Below are positions 34,802-44,779 of a stretch of DNA of 64,000 nt, one piece after another. The notes beneath the pieces were generated by a model. The model searched no databases. It was not told the DNA's origin and was given only the letters and a program-made list of their open reading frames with translations. Source of the stretch: JALORV01 sp963702595. GTDB lineage: Bacteria; Pseudomonadota; Gammaproteobacteria; Burkholderiales; Burkholderiaceae_F. The stretch spans positions 124,001 to 188,000 of the forward strand of contig CAVPDC010000016.1 in NCBI GenBank assembly GCA_963702595.1, written 5' to 3'. A program made the translations under genes and the position numbers. Within the stretch, counting starts at the first letter, position 1, and each line of letters opens with the position of its first letter.

Positions 34802-35923
34802 ATGGCCGTTGATCGCACCCTCGGCGACAGGTCAGAGCTTTACATCGGACTGATGTCCGGGACAAGCCTCGATGGCGTCGACGCCGTCCTGGCCGACTTT
34901 TCTTCCCCGGCGCCGCGCGCGCTGTCGCATGCACATCGCCCTTTTCCGCAGGATCTGCACGCTGAGCTGTTGGCACTGACCTCGCCCGGCGCCAACGAGA
35001 TCGAGCGGTCCGGTGCCGCGGCTCAGCGACTGGTCGACGTCTATGCGCACTGCGTTGCGGATGTCCTGCAACTGGCCGACTGCGCACCGGCAGACATTTG
35101 CGCGATCGGAGCCCACGGTCAGACGGTCCGTCATCGCCCCGAGGGCGGCTACTCGCTGCAGCTCAACGCGCCGGCGCTCCTCGCCGAGTTGACCCAGATC
35201 GACGTCGTGGCGGATTTCCGCAGCCGTGACCTCGCTGCGGGCGGCCAGGGCGCACCGTTGGTCCCGGCCTTCCACGCTGCGGCGTTCTCCGCGGGAGCCC
35301 CGCGTGCCGTCGTCAATATCGGCGGCATCAGCAACGTCACGTACCTGCCCGACGGCGAGCAAGACATCCTTGGCTTCGACTGTGGACCCGGCAACGTGCT
35401 GCTCGATGCGTGGACGACACAATACCGGGCCGAGCCCTTCGATCGCAACGGCGAGTTCGCGGCGACCGGTCAACTGGATACGGAGTTGCTTGCGCGGCTG
35501 CTCGCCGAGCCGTTCCTGCAACTCAAACCACCCAAAAGCACTGGGCGCGAGTTGTTTTCGCAAGCCTGGCTGGGCAAGGCTCTGGCGGCCTCGGCGCGGC
35601 TGCCCCAGGATGTGCAGCGGACGCTGACGGAATTCACCGCCCGCTGCATAGGCGATTCCATCAAGAGTTGGTGCGCTTCAGCGCGCGATGTCGTCGTGTG
35701 CGGCGGTGGCGTCCGCAATGCGACGCTGATGGCCGCCCTGGCAGGCGCCGTCGCGCCGCGCCCGCTCGTGGCCAGCTCCGCACTGGGGATCGAGCCGGAT
35801 CAGGTCGAAGCCCTCGCGTTCGCCTGGCTGGCGCGTCGCTCCAAGCGCCGCGAAACCGGGAGCATTCCAGCTGTCACGGGAGCACGGGGCGCGCGCATCC
35901 TCGGCGCGATCTATCCGCGCTAG
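34802..35923 (+). CDS. anmK: anhydro-N-acetylmuramic acid kinase
   Basis: This enzyme cleaves and phosphorylates 1,6-anhydroMurNAc released during cell-wall recycling, giving MurNAc 6-phosphate. The 373-residue protein opens with YIGLMSGTSLDGVDAVL (ATP-binding loop) and includes GAHGQTVRH, RSRDLAAGGQGAPLVPAFH, NIGGISNVTYLP and GFDCGPGN, all diagnostic. It is co-transcribed with the M23 peptidase, linking wall cleavage and recycling. Confidence 0.96.
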   Translation: MAVDRTLGDRSELYIGLMSGTSLDGVDAVLADFSSPAPRALSHAHRPFPQDLHAELLALTSPGANEIERSGAAAQRLVDVYAHCVADVLQLADCAPADICAIGAHGQTVRHRPEGGYSLQLNAPALLAELTQIDVVADFRSRDLAAGGQGAPLVPAFHAAAFSAGAPRAVVNIGGISNVTYLPDGEQDILGFDCGPGNVLLDAWTTQYRAEPFDRNGEFAATGQLDTELLARLLAEPFLQLKPPKSTGRELFSQAWLGKALAASARLPQDVQRTLTEFTARCIGDSIKSWCASARDVVVCGGGVRNATLMAALAGAVAPRPLVASSALGIEPDQVEALAFAWLARRSKRRETGSIPAVTGARGARILGAIYPR

Positions 35924-35925
35924 CC

Positions 35926-35962
35926 GAAAAAAAAGGGAGCGCAGCGCGCCCCCTTTTTGCTA
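35926..35962. terminator. bidirectional terminator between anmK and erpA
   Basis: An A-run, the hairpin GGGAGCGC / GCGCGCCC, and a TTTTT run lie between the convergent anmK and erpA genes. Symmetry of the A and T tracts suggests it works in both directions. Confidence 0.85.
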
Positions 35963-35975
35963 ACCCTATGGTTCT

Positions 35976-36326
35976 TCAGGCGGAGAACGACGACCCGCAA
36001 CCGCAGGTCGTCGTGGCATTCGGATTCTTGATCACGAACTGAGCGCCTTCGAGGTCTTCCTTGTAGTCGATCTCGGCGCCGACCAGGTACTGGTAGCTCA
36101 TCGAGTCGATCAGCAGCATGACGCCGTTTTTCTCCATCGTCGCGTCGTCCTCGTTGACGACCTCGTCGAAGGTGAACCCGTACTGGAAGCCGGAGCAGCC
36201 GCCGCCCTGCACGAAGACGCGGAGCTTCAGGCCCGGATTGCCCTCTTCATCGATCAGCGCCTTGACCTTCGAGGCCGCAGCATCGGTGAAAAGCAGCGGG
36301 GCGGGCATCTCTACGGCAGCATTCAT
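35976..36326 (-). CDS. erpA: iron-sulfur cluster insertion protein ErpA
   Basis: An A-type iron-sulfur carrier of 116 residues that delivers clusters to apoproteins, including isoprenoid enzymes. Cluster ligands are Cys44 (GGGCSGFQYGF) and Cys108/Cys110 (CGCGSSFSA). The ATG at 36326 is preceded by GGAG at six bases. An ATG 12 bases upstream is possible. It follows bactofilin, the usual betaproteobacterial order. Confidence 0.95.
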   Translation of the reverse strand: MNAAVEMPAPLLFTDAAASKVKALIDEEGNPGLKLRVFVQGGGCSGFQYGFTFDEVVNEDDATMEKNGVMLLIDSMSYQYLVGAEIDYKEDLEGAQFVIKNPNATTTCGCGSSFSA

Positions 36327-36384
36327 GGCGATCTCCATCGTCGATATTTCGGGCCGATTATAGGCACGGCCACCCGCCGGCAGT

Positions 36385-36804
36385 TCAAGTACCGGTAGGC
36401 TCGGAGGTGGTACCGGCGGCGGCAAGTTTCAAGGCGGGGCGTACCTCGGCCGTGTCATGGATCAACCGGCCTTCGACCACGGCGCCATGATGGATTTCAA
36501 TCGTCCGGTAGCGCACATCGCCGGTGACCTGCGCCTTGGGTTGAAGCTCCAGCACGTCGGTCACATAGACCGGCCCGTTGACCTTGCCGGAAACGACCAG
36601 GTGGGCGGCATGGACCTCCCCGATGACGCAGCCGAGTTCGCTGATGATGACCATGCCCGCCTCGCCGTTCGCGCTGCGGATATCGCCCTTCACCGTACCG
36701 TCGATGCGGAGCCCGCCGACGTAGGACAGTGTTCCCTCGATCGTAGTGCCTGCGCCCACCAGGGTACCGATCGTCTTGGGTGTGGCGCGCTTGGTTCCGA
36801 ACAT
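36385..36804 (-). CDS. bactofilin family cytoskeletal protein
   Basis: A 139-residue polymer-forming protein with the repeated right-handed beta-helix pattern of DUF583/bactofilin: TLVGAGTTIEGTLSYVGGLRID, DIRSANGEAGMVIISEL, AHLVVSGKVNGPVYV, TDVLELQPKAQVTGDVRY. Bactofilins form filaments at the membrane and organise local cell-wall synthesis, which fits its position near anmK and an M23 peptidase. Confidence 0.95.
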   Translation of the reverse strand: MFGTKRATPKTIGTLVGAGTTIEGTLSYVGGLRIDGTVKGDIRSANGEAGMVIISELGCVIGEVHAAHLVVSGKVNGPVYVTDVLELQPKAQVTGDVRYRTIEIHHGAVVEGRLIHDTAEVRPALKLAAAGTTSEPTGT

Positions 36805-36813
36805 GTCTCCTCC

Positions 36814-37551
36814 CTACATCGCAAACGTCTGCTGCGTCCGCATTTCGCCTCCGGAGCTGATCACGACCTGCACCGAGCGCACTGTGGCACCCTCGGGCAC
36901 AGGGAACGTTCCCTCGACCCGCTGGTAATGCCGGAACGCCAACGGAGCCGGCCCGCCAGCCGGATTCGCCGCATCCGGCAACGTCAACGACACGGGGCGG
37001 CCCTCCCGCAGGAAGTTCACTTTCAGCTCGACCGCTCCGACAAAATCCTTGTCCGGCCTGCCGCTTTGCTGCACCAGCAGCCGATAGCGCAATGTGTTGT
37101 CATCGCCATCGGGCTGCAGCTTGAAGCTGCGGATCACCACGCCGCGGGATGCCGACGCCGCCGGCAGCAGACTCTCGAAGAAGGCCAGGTCGCCCCGCAG
37201 CCGGGCGTTGTCCCCCTCGATGGCCTTCAACTGCTGCGCGAGCTGGTTCTGCGCGGCGCGCTCGATGTTCAGCTGGTTCTCGGACTGCACCGCAGCGGCG
37301 GCATAACGATCCCGGTCTTCCTTCGCGATTCGAAGCTGCTCGCGCGAGCGCTCGAGCTCGTTCAATACTTCAGCGTGGTCGACCGGAACTCCGATATTGC
37401 GGCCGTATTGGTAGACGGCAAAAAGTCCGATCACTGCCAGCGCGGCCGCAGCCGCAGCCAGTGTTGCCCTGATGGCCCACGGCAACTGTGTGCGGACCGC
37501 GACGCGAGGCGCACTCACGGACAGATTTCGCAGCCACAGCTTCCACTTCAT
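36814..37551 (-). CDS. DUF6776 family membrane protein
   Basis: A 245-residue protein. A basic N-terminus is followed by one membrane helix (about residues 28-48: AIRATLAAAAAALAVIGLFAVY), a coiled coil (LNELERSREQLRIAKEDRDR, then NQLAQQLKAIEGDNARLRGD) and a C-terminal beta domain. This matches the DUF6776 proteins conserved between rpsI and bactofilin genes in beta-proteobacteria. The function is unknown; an anchoring role for bactofilin is a contextual guess. Confidence 0.85.
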   Translation of the reverse strand: MKWKLWLRNLSVSAPRVAVRTQLPWAIRATLAAAAAALAVIGLFAVYQYGRNIGVPVDHAEVLNELERSREQLRIAKEDRDRYAAAAVQSENQLNIERAAQNQLAQQLKAIEGDNARLRGDLAFFESLLPAASASRGVVIRSFKLQPDGDDNTLRYRLLVQQSGRPDKDFVGAVELKVNFLREGRPVSLTLPDAANPAGGPAPLAFRHYQRVEGTFPVPEGATVRSVQVVISSGGEMRTQQTFAM

Positions 37552-37599
37552 CGACAGTCGGGCGCAGGCCTTGGGTACGTCGCGTCGGGCGCGCAGTCA

Positions 37600-37636
37600 A
37601 ACAAAAGAGCCGCGACCTTGCTGCTGACCGCGGCTC
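37600..37636 (-). terminator. Rho-independent terminator of the rplM-rpsI operon
   Basis: On the minus strand GAGCCGCG and CGCGGCTC form an eight-base-pair stem followed by TTTTGTTT. It lies between rpsI and the DUF6776 gene and separates the ribosomal operon from the bactofilin operon. Confidence 0.8.
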
Positions 37637-37815
37637 GAGTCCTTGTCTGGTTCAGTATAGGAGCGAAGGCGAGAAGCAGCGCGCGGTGAAACGCGCTGCC
37701 CATCCCGCAAAACGGGGCCCTCGGAAAGCTGAGTCGACGGAGCCAGGCTCGTGTCGCTCGCGGCCGCCAATCTGAGAACTCAGTCGGCGCGGGACTTGCC
37801 TCGTGCCGACTAAGA

Positions 37816-37840
37816 CGCGATCGCGGGATCCGCGATCGCG
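37816..37840. repeat. 11-bp palindrome built on GCGATCGC, after rpsI
   Basis: CGCGATCGCGG and its exact reverse complement flank GAT. It starts 14 bases beyond the rpsI stop codon. No T-run follows, so it may be a processing or mRNA-stabilising hairpin. The rest of the 302-base gap 37552-37853 holds only the terminator at 37600-37636 and no gene I can support. Confidence 0.7.
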
Positions 37841-37853
37841 ACCGCGCAACCGA

Positions 37854-38246
37854 TTAGCGCTTGGAGAACTGCTTGCGACGACGAGCCTTGCGCAGGCCGA
37901 CTTTCTTGCGCTCGACTTCGCGCGCATCGCGCGTCACCAGCCCTGCATTCGAGAGCGCCGGCTTCAGCGTCGCGTCATAGTCGATCAGCGCCCGCGTGAT
38001 GCCGTGGCGTACCGCACCGGCCTGGCCCGACTCGCCGCCACCGATCACGTTGACCATGATGTCGAACGTCTCGGCGTGATTGGTCAGTTCCAGCGGCTGG
38101 CGCACGATCATGCGACCGGTCTCGCGGAAGAAATACTGCTCGATCGGCCGCCCGTTTATGACGATCTGACCCTTGCCGCGCTTGAGGAAGACACGCGCCA
38201 CCGAACTCTTGCGGCGACCCGTTCCATAGTTGTAGTTGCCAATCAT
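37854..38246 (-). CDS. rpsI: 30S ribosomal protein S9
   Basis: Small-subunit protein of 130 residues whose C-terminal tail reaches the P-site tRNA. Diagnostic segments are GTGRRKSSVARVFLKRGKG and the basic end KKVGLRKARRRKQFSKR. It follows rplM by seven bases, the universal pairing. Confidence 0.98.
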   Translation of the reverse strand: MIGNYNYGTGRRKSSVARVFLKRGKGQIVINGRPIEQYFFRETGRMIVRQPLELTNHAETFDIMVNVIGGGESGQAGAVRHGITRALIDYDATLKPALSNAGLVTRDAREVERKKVGLRKARRRKQFSKR

Positions 38247-38253
38247 GTGAACC

Positions 38254-38682
38254 TCAGATGTCCAGCGCCTTGGGCTGCTGCGCGGTGTGCGGGTGCTGCT
38301 GGTCGGCGTAGACCTTCAGCTTCTTGATCATTGCGTAGCCCAGTGGGCCCTTGGGCAGCATGCCCTTGACGGCGAGTTGCAGGGCACGACCCGGGAAACG
38401 CTCCTGCATCTTGCGGAAATTGGTTTCGTACACGCCACCGGGATAGCCGCTGTGCCGGTAGTACTTCTTGTCCTCGAACTTGGCGCCCGTGACCTTCAGC
38501 TGCGCCGCATTGACAACGACGATGAAATCGCCGGTATCGACGTGCGGCGTGTACTCGGGCTTGTGCTTGCCGCGCAGCCGCAGCGCGATCTGGCTCGCGA
38601 GCCGGCCCAGCACCTTGTCGGAAGCATCGACCAACAACCAGTCACGCTTGACTTCGTGCGACTTGGCGGAAAACGTCTTCAT
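38254..38682 (-). CDS. rplM: 50S ribosomal protein L13
   Basis: Large-subunit assembly protein of 142 residues: MKTFSAKSHEVKRDWLLVDA at the start, LGRLASQIALRLRGKHKPEY, and the GMLPKGPLG motif. It heads the rplM-rpsI operon. The 5' leader of about 155 bases contains a short tandem repeat and a clear promoter. Confidence 0.98.
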   Translation of the reverse strand: MKTFSAKSHEVKRDWLLVDASDKVLGRLASQIALRLRGKHKPEYTPHVDTGDFIVVVNAAQLKVTGAKFEDKKYYRHSGYPGGVYETNFRKMQERFPGRALQLAVKGMLPKGPLGYAMIKKLKVYADQQHPHTAQQPKALDI

Positions 38683-38759
38683 AAACGATCCAATCAGGAA
38701 ATCTGGTTACTGCGCTGTCAGAACAAACTCGACCGGTCGGACAAGCGAAGCTGAGCGTC

Positions 38760-38811
38760 GAACTTGCCGCCCGAACTTGCCGCCCGGACTTGCCGACCGG
38801 GCTTGATGTCC
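38760..38811 (-). repeat. 13-bp tandem repeat in the rplM leader
   Basis: The plus strand has GAACTTGCCGCCC twice without change, then GGACTTGCCGACC, then a decayed fourth unit. It lies between the rplM promoter and start codon. In the RNA each unit reads GGGCGGCAAGUUC. Confidence 0.8.
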
Positions 38812-38844
38812 ACTTAGGGCGGCGGCGAACGCGGAAAGCCTTAA

Positions 38845-38874
38845 ATTTTAAGCGTTTTCGCGCGGCTTCCGCAA
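38845..38874 (-). promoter_or_regulatory. probable sigma-70 promoter of rplM-rpsI
   Basis: On the minus strand TTGCGG (38869-38874) and TAAAAT (38845-38850) are separated by 18 bases, and an AT-rich TTAAAATTTAA stretch stands out from the GC-rich surroundings. This would start transcription near 38838. Confidence 0.65.
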
Positions 38875-38880
38875 GCGCAC

Positions 38881-38913
38881 AAAAAAATGGGCCCGGAGGC
38901 AAGCCTCCGGGCC
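38881..38913 (-). terminator. orphan minus-strand terminator upstream of the rplM promoter
   Basis: GGCCCGGAGGC and GCCTCCGGGCC form an 11-base-pair stem with a two-base loop. Read on the minus strand it is followed by seven T residues. No coding sequence lies upstream on that strand before the divergent OsmC-like gene. Apart from this, the promoter and the tandem repeat, I can support no gene in 38683-39151. Confidence 0.88.
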
Positions 38914-39151
38914 AAATCCACCGTTGGGGGTGGAGGAGACACCGGTCGAGGGGCAGATAAACCCCCAGTTGGCTTCAGTGTGCCAACGGCGTTGCTGCAT
39001 TGCAAGCAAAGCCGGTGCGCAGCCCTCCCAGGCGACAGTTACCGGGTAGATTTATCGGTGATATATCAATTACTTGACGCGTAACATCCGGATCTTGAGT
39101 GGTCATTCAAAATCTGTTGCATCGCGCCGAATCGGCGCTCTGGGAGCTTTG

Positions 39152-39571
39152 ATGGATTGCACCGTGCGTTGGTCCGGAGAAGGAATGAGTTTTATTGCCG
39201 AGTCAGGAAGCGGGCACCTGGTGGCTATGGATGGCGCGCCCGACGGCGGTGGCCGCAATCTCGCCCCACGACCGATGGAGATGGTGCTGATCGGCACCGG
39301 CGGTTGCACCGCCTACGACGTCGTGCTGATTCTCAAGCGCGGCCGGCACGACGTGCGCTCGTGCGAGGTAAGCCTGCATGCGGAGCGTGCGCCGACGGAC
39401 CCCAAGGTGTTCACCGCCATCACGCTGCGTTTCACGGTGCGTGGCCGCAACCTCGACCCATCTGTCGTCGAGCGTGCGGTCGCGCTCTCGCACGACAAGT
39501 ACTGCTCGGCAACGGCGATGCTTGCGAAGACCGCCGAAATCCGCACCGAGACGATTGTCGAAAGCGTGTAG
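39152..39571 (+). CDS. OsmC family protein
   Basis: A 139-residue protein starting at the ATG preceded by GGGAG. It has the OsmC/Ohr fold signatures GTGGCTAYDVVLILKRGRHDV, with the active-site cysteine, and HDKYCSATAMLAKTAEI, with the second cysteine. Members reduce organic hydroperoxides. This short YhfA-like form without the full Ohr pattern may have another thiol role. It is located between coq7 and rplM, which is common in beta-proteobacteria. Confidence 0.92.
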   Translation: MDCTVRWSGEGMSFIAESGSGHLVAMDGAPDGGGRNLAPRPMEMVLIGTGGCTAYDVVLILKRGRHDVRSCEVSLHAERAPTDPKVFTAITLRFTVRGRNLDPSVVERAVALSHDKYCSATAMLAKTAEIRTETIVESV

Positions 39572-39620
39572 CAGCGGGCTGCAGCGCCCCAGACCGCGTG
39601 ACCCGCGTCGTCTGGATCTA

Positions 39621-40265
39621 CTAGACGTAGTGCGCCGTGGTAGTCATCACCTTGGCAGCCACTCTCATCAGCCAGCGTACCGGCAATGGGAGCGTCGCCC
39701 CGCCGAGTGCCGTCGCGCTCTCCGCATGATGTACTTCGTCGCCCTTCATCTGCTCGACCACCGCTCGGGAGAGATGATCGTCAACCGGCAGCCGATCCAG
39801 GTGGCTGTCCAAATGCTGCTCGACCTGCCGTTCGGTTTCTGCCATGAAGCCCAGGCTCACGCGATCGCCGGCACGCGCGGCCAGCAAGCCAATAGCGAAC
39901 GCGCCGCCATACCAGAGCGGATTCAACAGGCTCGTCCGGCCACCCAGTTGCTCGATGCGTGACTGGGTCCAGGACAGGTGGTCGGCTTCCTCCCGCGCCG
40001 CCCGTTCGAACAAGGTGCGCAGTTCAGCGTCGCGTGTCGCCAGGGCCTGGGCGTCGTAAAGTGCCTGCGCGCAGACCTCGCCGACGTGATTGACCCGCAT
40101 CAGCGCTGCGACTTGCCGTCGTTCAGCGTCGGAGAACTCCCGTTGCGGGGGTGGCAGGCCTGCCGCCGGGCTCGGGCGGGAGGCGGCCGGCGGTGCGGCA
40201 ACCGTCCGAAGCGCGCGATCGGCAGCTGCGGTCAGGCGGTCCACAAGAGAGAATTGCCGGGACAT
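39621..40265 (-). CDS. coq7: demethoxyubiquinone hydroxylase (2-polyprenyl-3-methyl-6-methoxy-1,4-benzoquinone monooxygenase)
   Basis: A di-iron enzyme that hydroxylates demethoxyubiquinone in ubiquinone synthesis. From the ATG at 40265 it has 214 residues. The iron-binding motifs are HVGEVCAQALYDAQ, EEADHLSWTQ and MKGDEVHHAE. The N-terminal proline/alanine-rich linker is typical of betaproteobacterial Coq7. It is divergent from the porin gene. Confidence 0.96.
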   Translation of the reverse strand: MSRQFSLVDRLTAAADRALRTVAAPPAASRPSPAAGLPPPQREFSDAERRQVAALMRVNHVGEVCAQALYDAQALATRDAELRTLFERAAREEADHLSWTQSRIEQLGGRTSLLNPLWYGGAFAIGLLAARAGDRVSLGFMAETERQVEQHLDSHLDRLPVDDHLSRAVVEQMKGDEVHHAESATALGGATLPLPVRWLMRVAAKVMTTTAHYV

Positions 40266-40521
40266 GTCGAGACTGTAGCGCCAGCGCTGCACCCGACAAT
40301 TCCGTAATATGAAATGCCCTGGAATTGCCCCCTAGTTTCCTGTTGCTGTGGGGCAACATAAAGATAGGCTTTTGGGTTGTTTTTGCCCGCTAAGCTTTGA
40401 CTCACTGCCGCCCTCTGAAACAATCCTCTCAGCTTCCTCCGGGGAAGTGCTTCAACGGCTCGCGGCGCCGTCCAAAGCCAGCGCGCCAAAGAAATCCCAA
40501 AACTAGCTAGGAGAGCTTGGA

Positions 40522-41694
40522 ATGAAAAAAAGTCTAATCGCACTGGCAGTTCTCGGCGCGATGTCCAGCGCCGCGTCTGCGCAGTCCAGCGTGACGCTGT
40601 ATGGCATCTTCGATATCGGCGTGCAGTGGAATGAGTTTGGCGTCGCGACCGGCGTTCCCGCCAGCCCGTACGCGCAGGAAAACTATTTCGGCGTCGACAG
40701 CGGTTATCAGTCAGGCAGCCGTTTCGGCCTGCGCGGCGCAGAAGCGCTGGGTCGTGGCTGGAACGCTGTCTTCACCCTTGAGGGTGGATTCGACGGCTCG
40801 ACCGGAAACCTGGGGCAGGGCGGCCGCGTGTTCGGCCGTCAGGTCTGGGCCGGACTGCAGCACAACGCCATGGGCACTGTCGTCCTGGGCCGTGTTGCTA
40901 CGCCGTCGTCGGGCACGGGTTCGTTCGACCTGTGGGGCAGCGTCGATCCGTTCGCGACCGGCTGGGGCATCAACGGTCTGCAGTCGACCATGATCCCGTC
41001 GAACGCGCTGCGCGAAGACAACGCGATCCTGTGGGCCTCGCCGACCTGGGCCGGGTTCAGGTTCGCCGCGTCGTACTCCTTCAACATCAATGGTCCCGAA
41101 GCCGCTCCGAGCGGCAACAACACCAAGGGCATGACGCTGGCCGGTAACTGGACCTGGGGTCCGTTGTTCCTCGCGGCCACCTATGACGTGCTGTCGGCGG
41201 GTGACCAACTCACCAGCCCGACGTTCGGCAACCCGGACCAGAAGATGACGCAGCTGGGTGGCACGTTTGACTTCAAGATCGTCAAGCTGCACGCCGCCTA
41301 CGCGATCCAGGACAACATCCGCCTGCTGCCCGCCGCCAACAACCCGGGTGTGTTCAACCCGACCGGCGGCGCTGCACCGTACGACAACAACGCCTGGATG
41401 CTCGGCGTGACGGTGCCGCTGTTCGGCGGCTCGATCCTCGCGTCGTACCAGTACGCGGACGCGGACAACATCAATGGCACGACAGCCGCGGGTGCGTATT
41501 CGTTTGAGCCTGATTACTCGGTCTGGGGCGTGGGCTACACCTACCCATTCTCGCGTCGTACCAACATGTACATCGGTTACGGCAAGGTTGAATGGGACGG
41601 CAACGTGAGCGTCAACAACGTCTCCGCCGGTGCCGCTCCGGCGCAGCGCCTCGACCGGCAGCAGTTCGCGCTGGGCCTGCGTCACATGTTCTAG
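40522..41694 (+). CDS. outer-membrane porin, betaproteobacterial neutral trimeric type
   Basis: A 390-residue general porin for small hydrophilic solutes. The signal peptide MKKSLIALAVLGAMSSAASA is followed by QSSVTLYGIFDIGVQW. The body shows alternating beta-strand patterns, SRFGLRGAEALGRGWNAVF, and the C-terminal QFALGLRHMF ending in phenylalanine, the BAM targeting signal. A good site (AGGAGAG) precedes the ATG. A terminator follows 25 bases downstream. Codon use is typical of highly expressed genes. The 256-base gap upstream contains no gene but must hold promoters for this gene and for coq7. Confidence 0.96.
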   Translation: MKKSLIALAVLGAMSSAASAQSSVTLYGIFDIGVQWNEFGVATGVPASPYAQENYFGVDSGYQSGSRFGLRGAEALGRGWNAVFTLEGGFDGSTGNLGQGGRVFGRQVWAGLQHNAMGTVVLGRVATPSSGTGSFDLWGSVDPFATGWGINGLQSTMIPSNALREDNAILWASPTWAGFRFAASYSFNINGPEAAPSGNNTKGMTLAGNWTWGPLFLAATYDVLSAGDQLTSPTFGNPDQKMTQLGGTFDFKIVKLHAAYAIQDNIRLLPAANNPGVFNPTGGAAPYDNNAWMLGVTVPLFGGSILASYQYADADNINGTTAAGAYSFEPDYSVWGVGYTYPFSRRTNMYIGYGKVEWDGNVSVNNVSAGAAPAQRLDRQQFALGLRHMF

Positions 41695-41718
41695 ACTGAC
41701 ACGAGAGTTGTTCTCGAA

Positions 41719-41745
41719 GGCCGCTGCTTGCAGCGGCCTTTTTTT
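41719..41745 (+). terminator. Rho-independent terminator of the porin gene
   Basis: GGCCGCTG-CTTG-CAGCGGCC followed by seven T residues, just behind the porin stop codon and before the convergent glpD end. Confidence 0.95.
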
Positions 41746-41753
41746 CGCCCCTG

Positions 41754-43173
41754 CTACGCGAGTTTGCGCGCCAGTTCTGCGCCCGCCCGGCGGTCGACCA
41801 GCCCAGTCCGCAGCCGCCGGTATATGAAGTCATCGGCCGTCCGGGCCTGTTCGCACGCGCCGGCCAGTTCGCGATAGCGCAGCACCGTCGCCAGATCTCC
41901 AGGGCCTGCGGCTTCGGCCACGCGGCGCGCGGCTTCGAGCCCGGCATCGACATCGATGCGCAGCGATTCCGTGTCGCACGGGCGCGGCTCCAGCAGGCCG
42001 CGGCGCACCGCCTGCTCCAGCGCATCAAAGGCCATGCGGCGATACGTGGTCCATTTGCCGCCTGTGATCGTAACCAGGTTTTCCTGCTCGATGACAATGG
42101 AATGCTCGCGCGACAGCGTCTTCGTCGCACCCGTCGTCCCTTTAGCGACCAGCGGGCGCAGGCCGGCGAAGGTCTGGGTGATGTCGTCCGTCCCGATCGG
42201 ATCGCGCAGATAGCCGCGCGCGGTCTCGACGATGAACTCGATCTCCTGCGGTGTCGGCTGCGGCTCCCACGCGGCATCGTCGGCGGGCACATCGGTCGTG
42301 CCGACGATCAGGTGCCCGAGCCACGGAATGGCAAACAGCACGCGGCCATCGGCGGTCTTCGGGATCATCAGCGCACGCTCGCCCGGCAGGAATCGTCGGC
42401 CGACGACGATGTGCGAGCCGCGGCTGAGGGCGACCATCGGCCGCACCGATGCGTTGGCCATCGCACGGATACGATCGACCCACACGCCGGTCGCGTTGTA
42501 GACGACCTTCGCACGCAATTCGAAGCGTTCGCCGGTTTCGGCGTTGACTGCTTCCACCGCGTCGATGCGACCGGCCGCGACGCGCAGGGCTTCCGCGCGC
42601 ACGTAGTTGATCGCCGTGGCGCCGAGGCGGCAGGCAGTGCGCATCAGCGCGATGGCGAGCCGCGCGTCGTCGAATTGCGCGTCCCAGTAAGACACGCCGC
42701 CGCGCAGCCCTTCGGGCCGCACGGTGGGCAGACGGGCGATGGTTTCGGCGCGCGACAGCCAGCGCGTAGGGCCGACGCCACGCGTGCCGGCTAGACCGGT
42801 CGTACAGCCCGAGGCCGATGCGCATCGTTTCGCGCTCGAGCAGGCGGTAGCACGGCACGATGAACTCCATCGCGTGCACGAGTTCCGGCGCATTGGCCAG
42901 CAGCCGCGAACGTTCGATCAGCGCTTCGCGCACCAGCTTGACGTTGCCCTGCGCCAGGTAGCGCACGCCGCCATGGATGAGCTTGGTGCTGCGGCTCGAC
43001 GTACCGCTCGAGAAGTCGCGCGCCTCGATCAGCGCGGTGCGCAGGCCGCGCGATGCGGCATCGACCGCGATGCCGAGACCGGTGGCGCCGCCGCCGATGA
43101 CAAGCACGTCCCAAGGGCGCGGATCGCGCAACGCCGCCAGCAGCGCCGCACGCTCGATGACCGGCGCCCGCAC
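41754..43173 (-). pseudogene. glpD: glycerol-3-phosphate dehydrogenase, aerobic, with an internal frame shift
   Basis: Two frames together give one GlpD. The N-terminal part (FAD loop VLVIGGGATGLGIAVDAASR, then FSSGTSSRSTKLIHGGVRYL) runs to RIGLGLYDR. The rest (LAGTRGVGPTRWLSRAE through GGKWTTYRRMAFDALE to the end) is in another frame. Removing one T on the minus strand at about 42795 restores DRLAG and a 472-residue protein. The enzyme would oxidise glycerol 3-phosphate and pass electrons to ubiquinone at the inner membrane. It follows glpK. The start is a GTG with GGTGGAG upstream, and another GTG at 43191 is possible. As read, the gene is broken, unless the extra base is a sequence error. 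Confidence 0.88.
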
Positions 43174-43178
43174 CTCGG

Positions 43179-44720
<1,542 letters not shown>

Positions 44721-44779
44721 AGACGAACACGATCAGGCACGGCAGACTTGCCGCACAAGACCATCACGGAGGAGACATC

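Noticed and set aside
38760..38811. short CRISPR-like array
   Set aside because: Units are 13 bases long, directly adjacent and decaying, with no spacers or cas genes.
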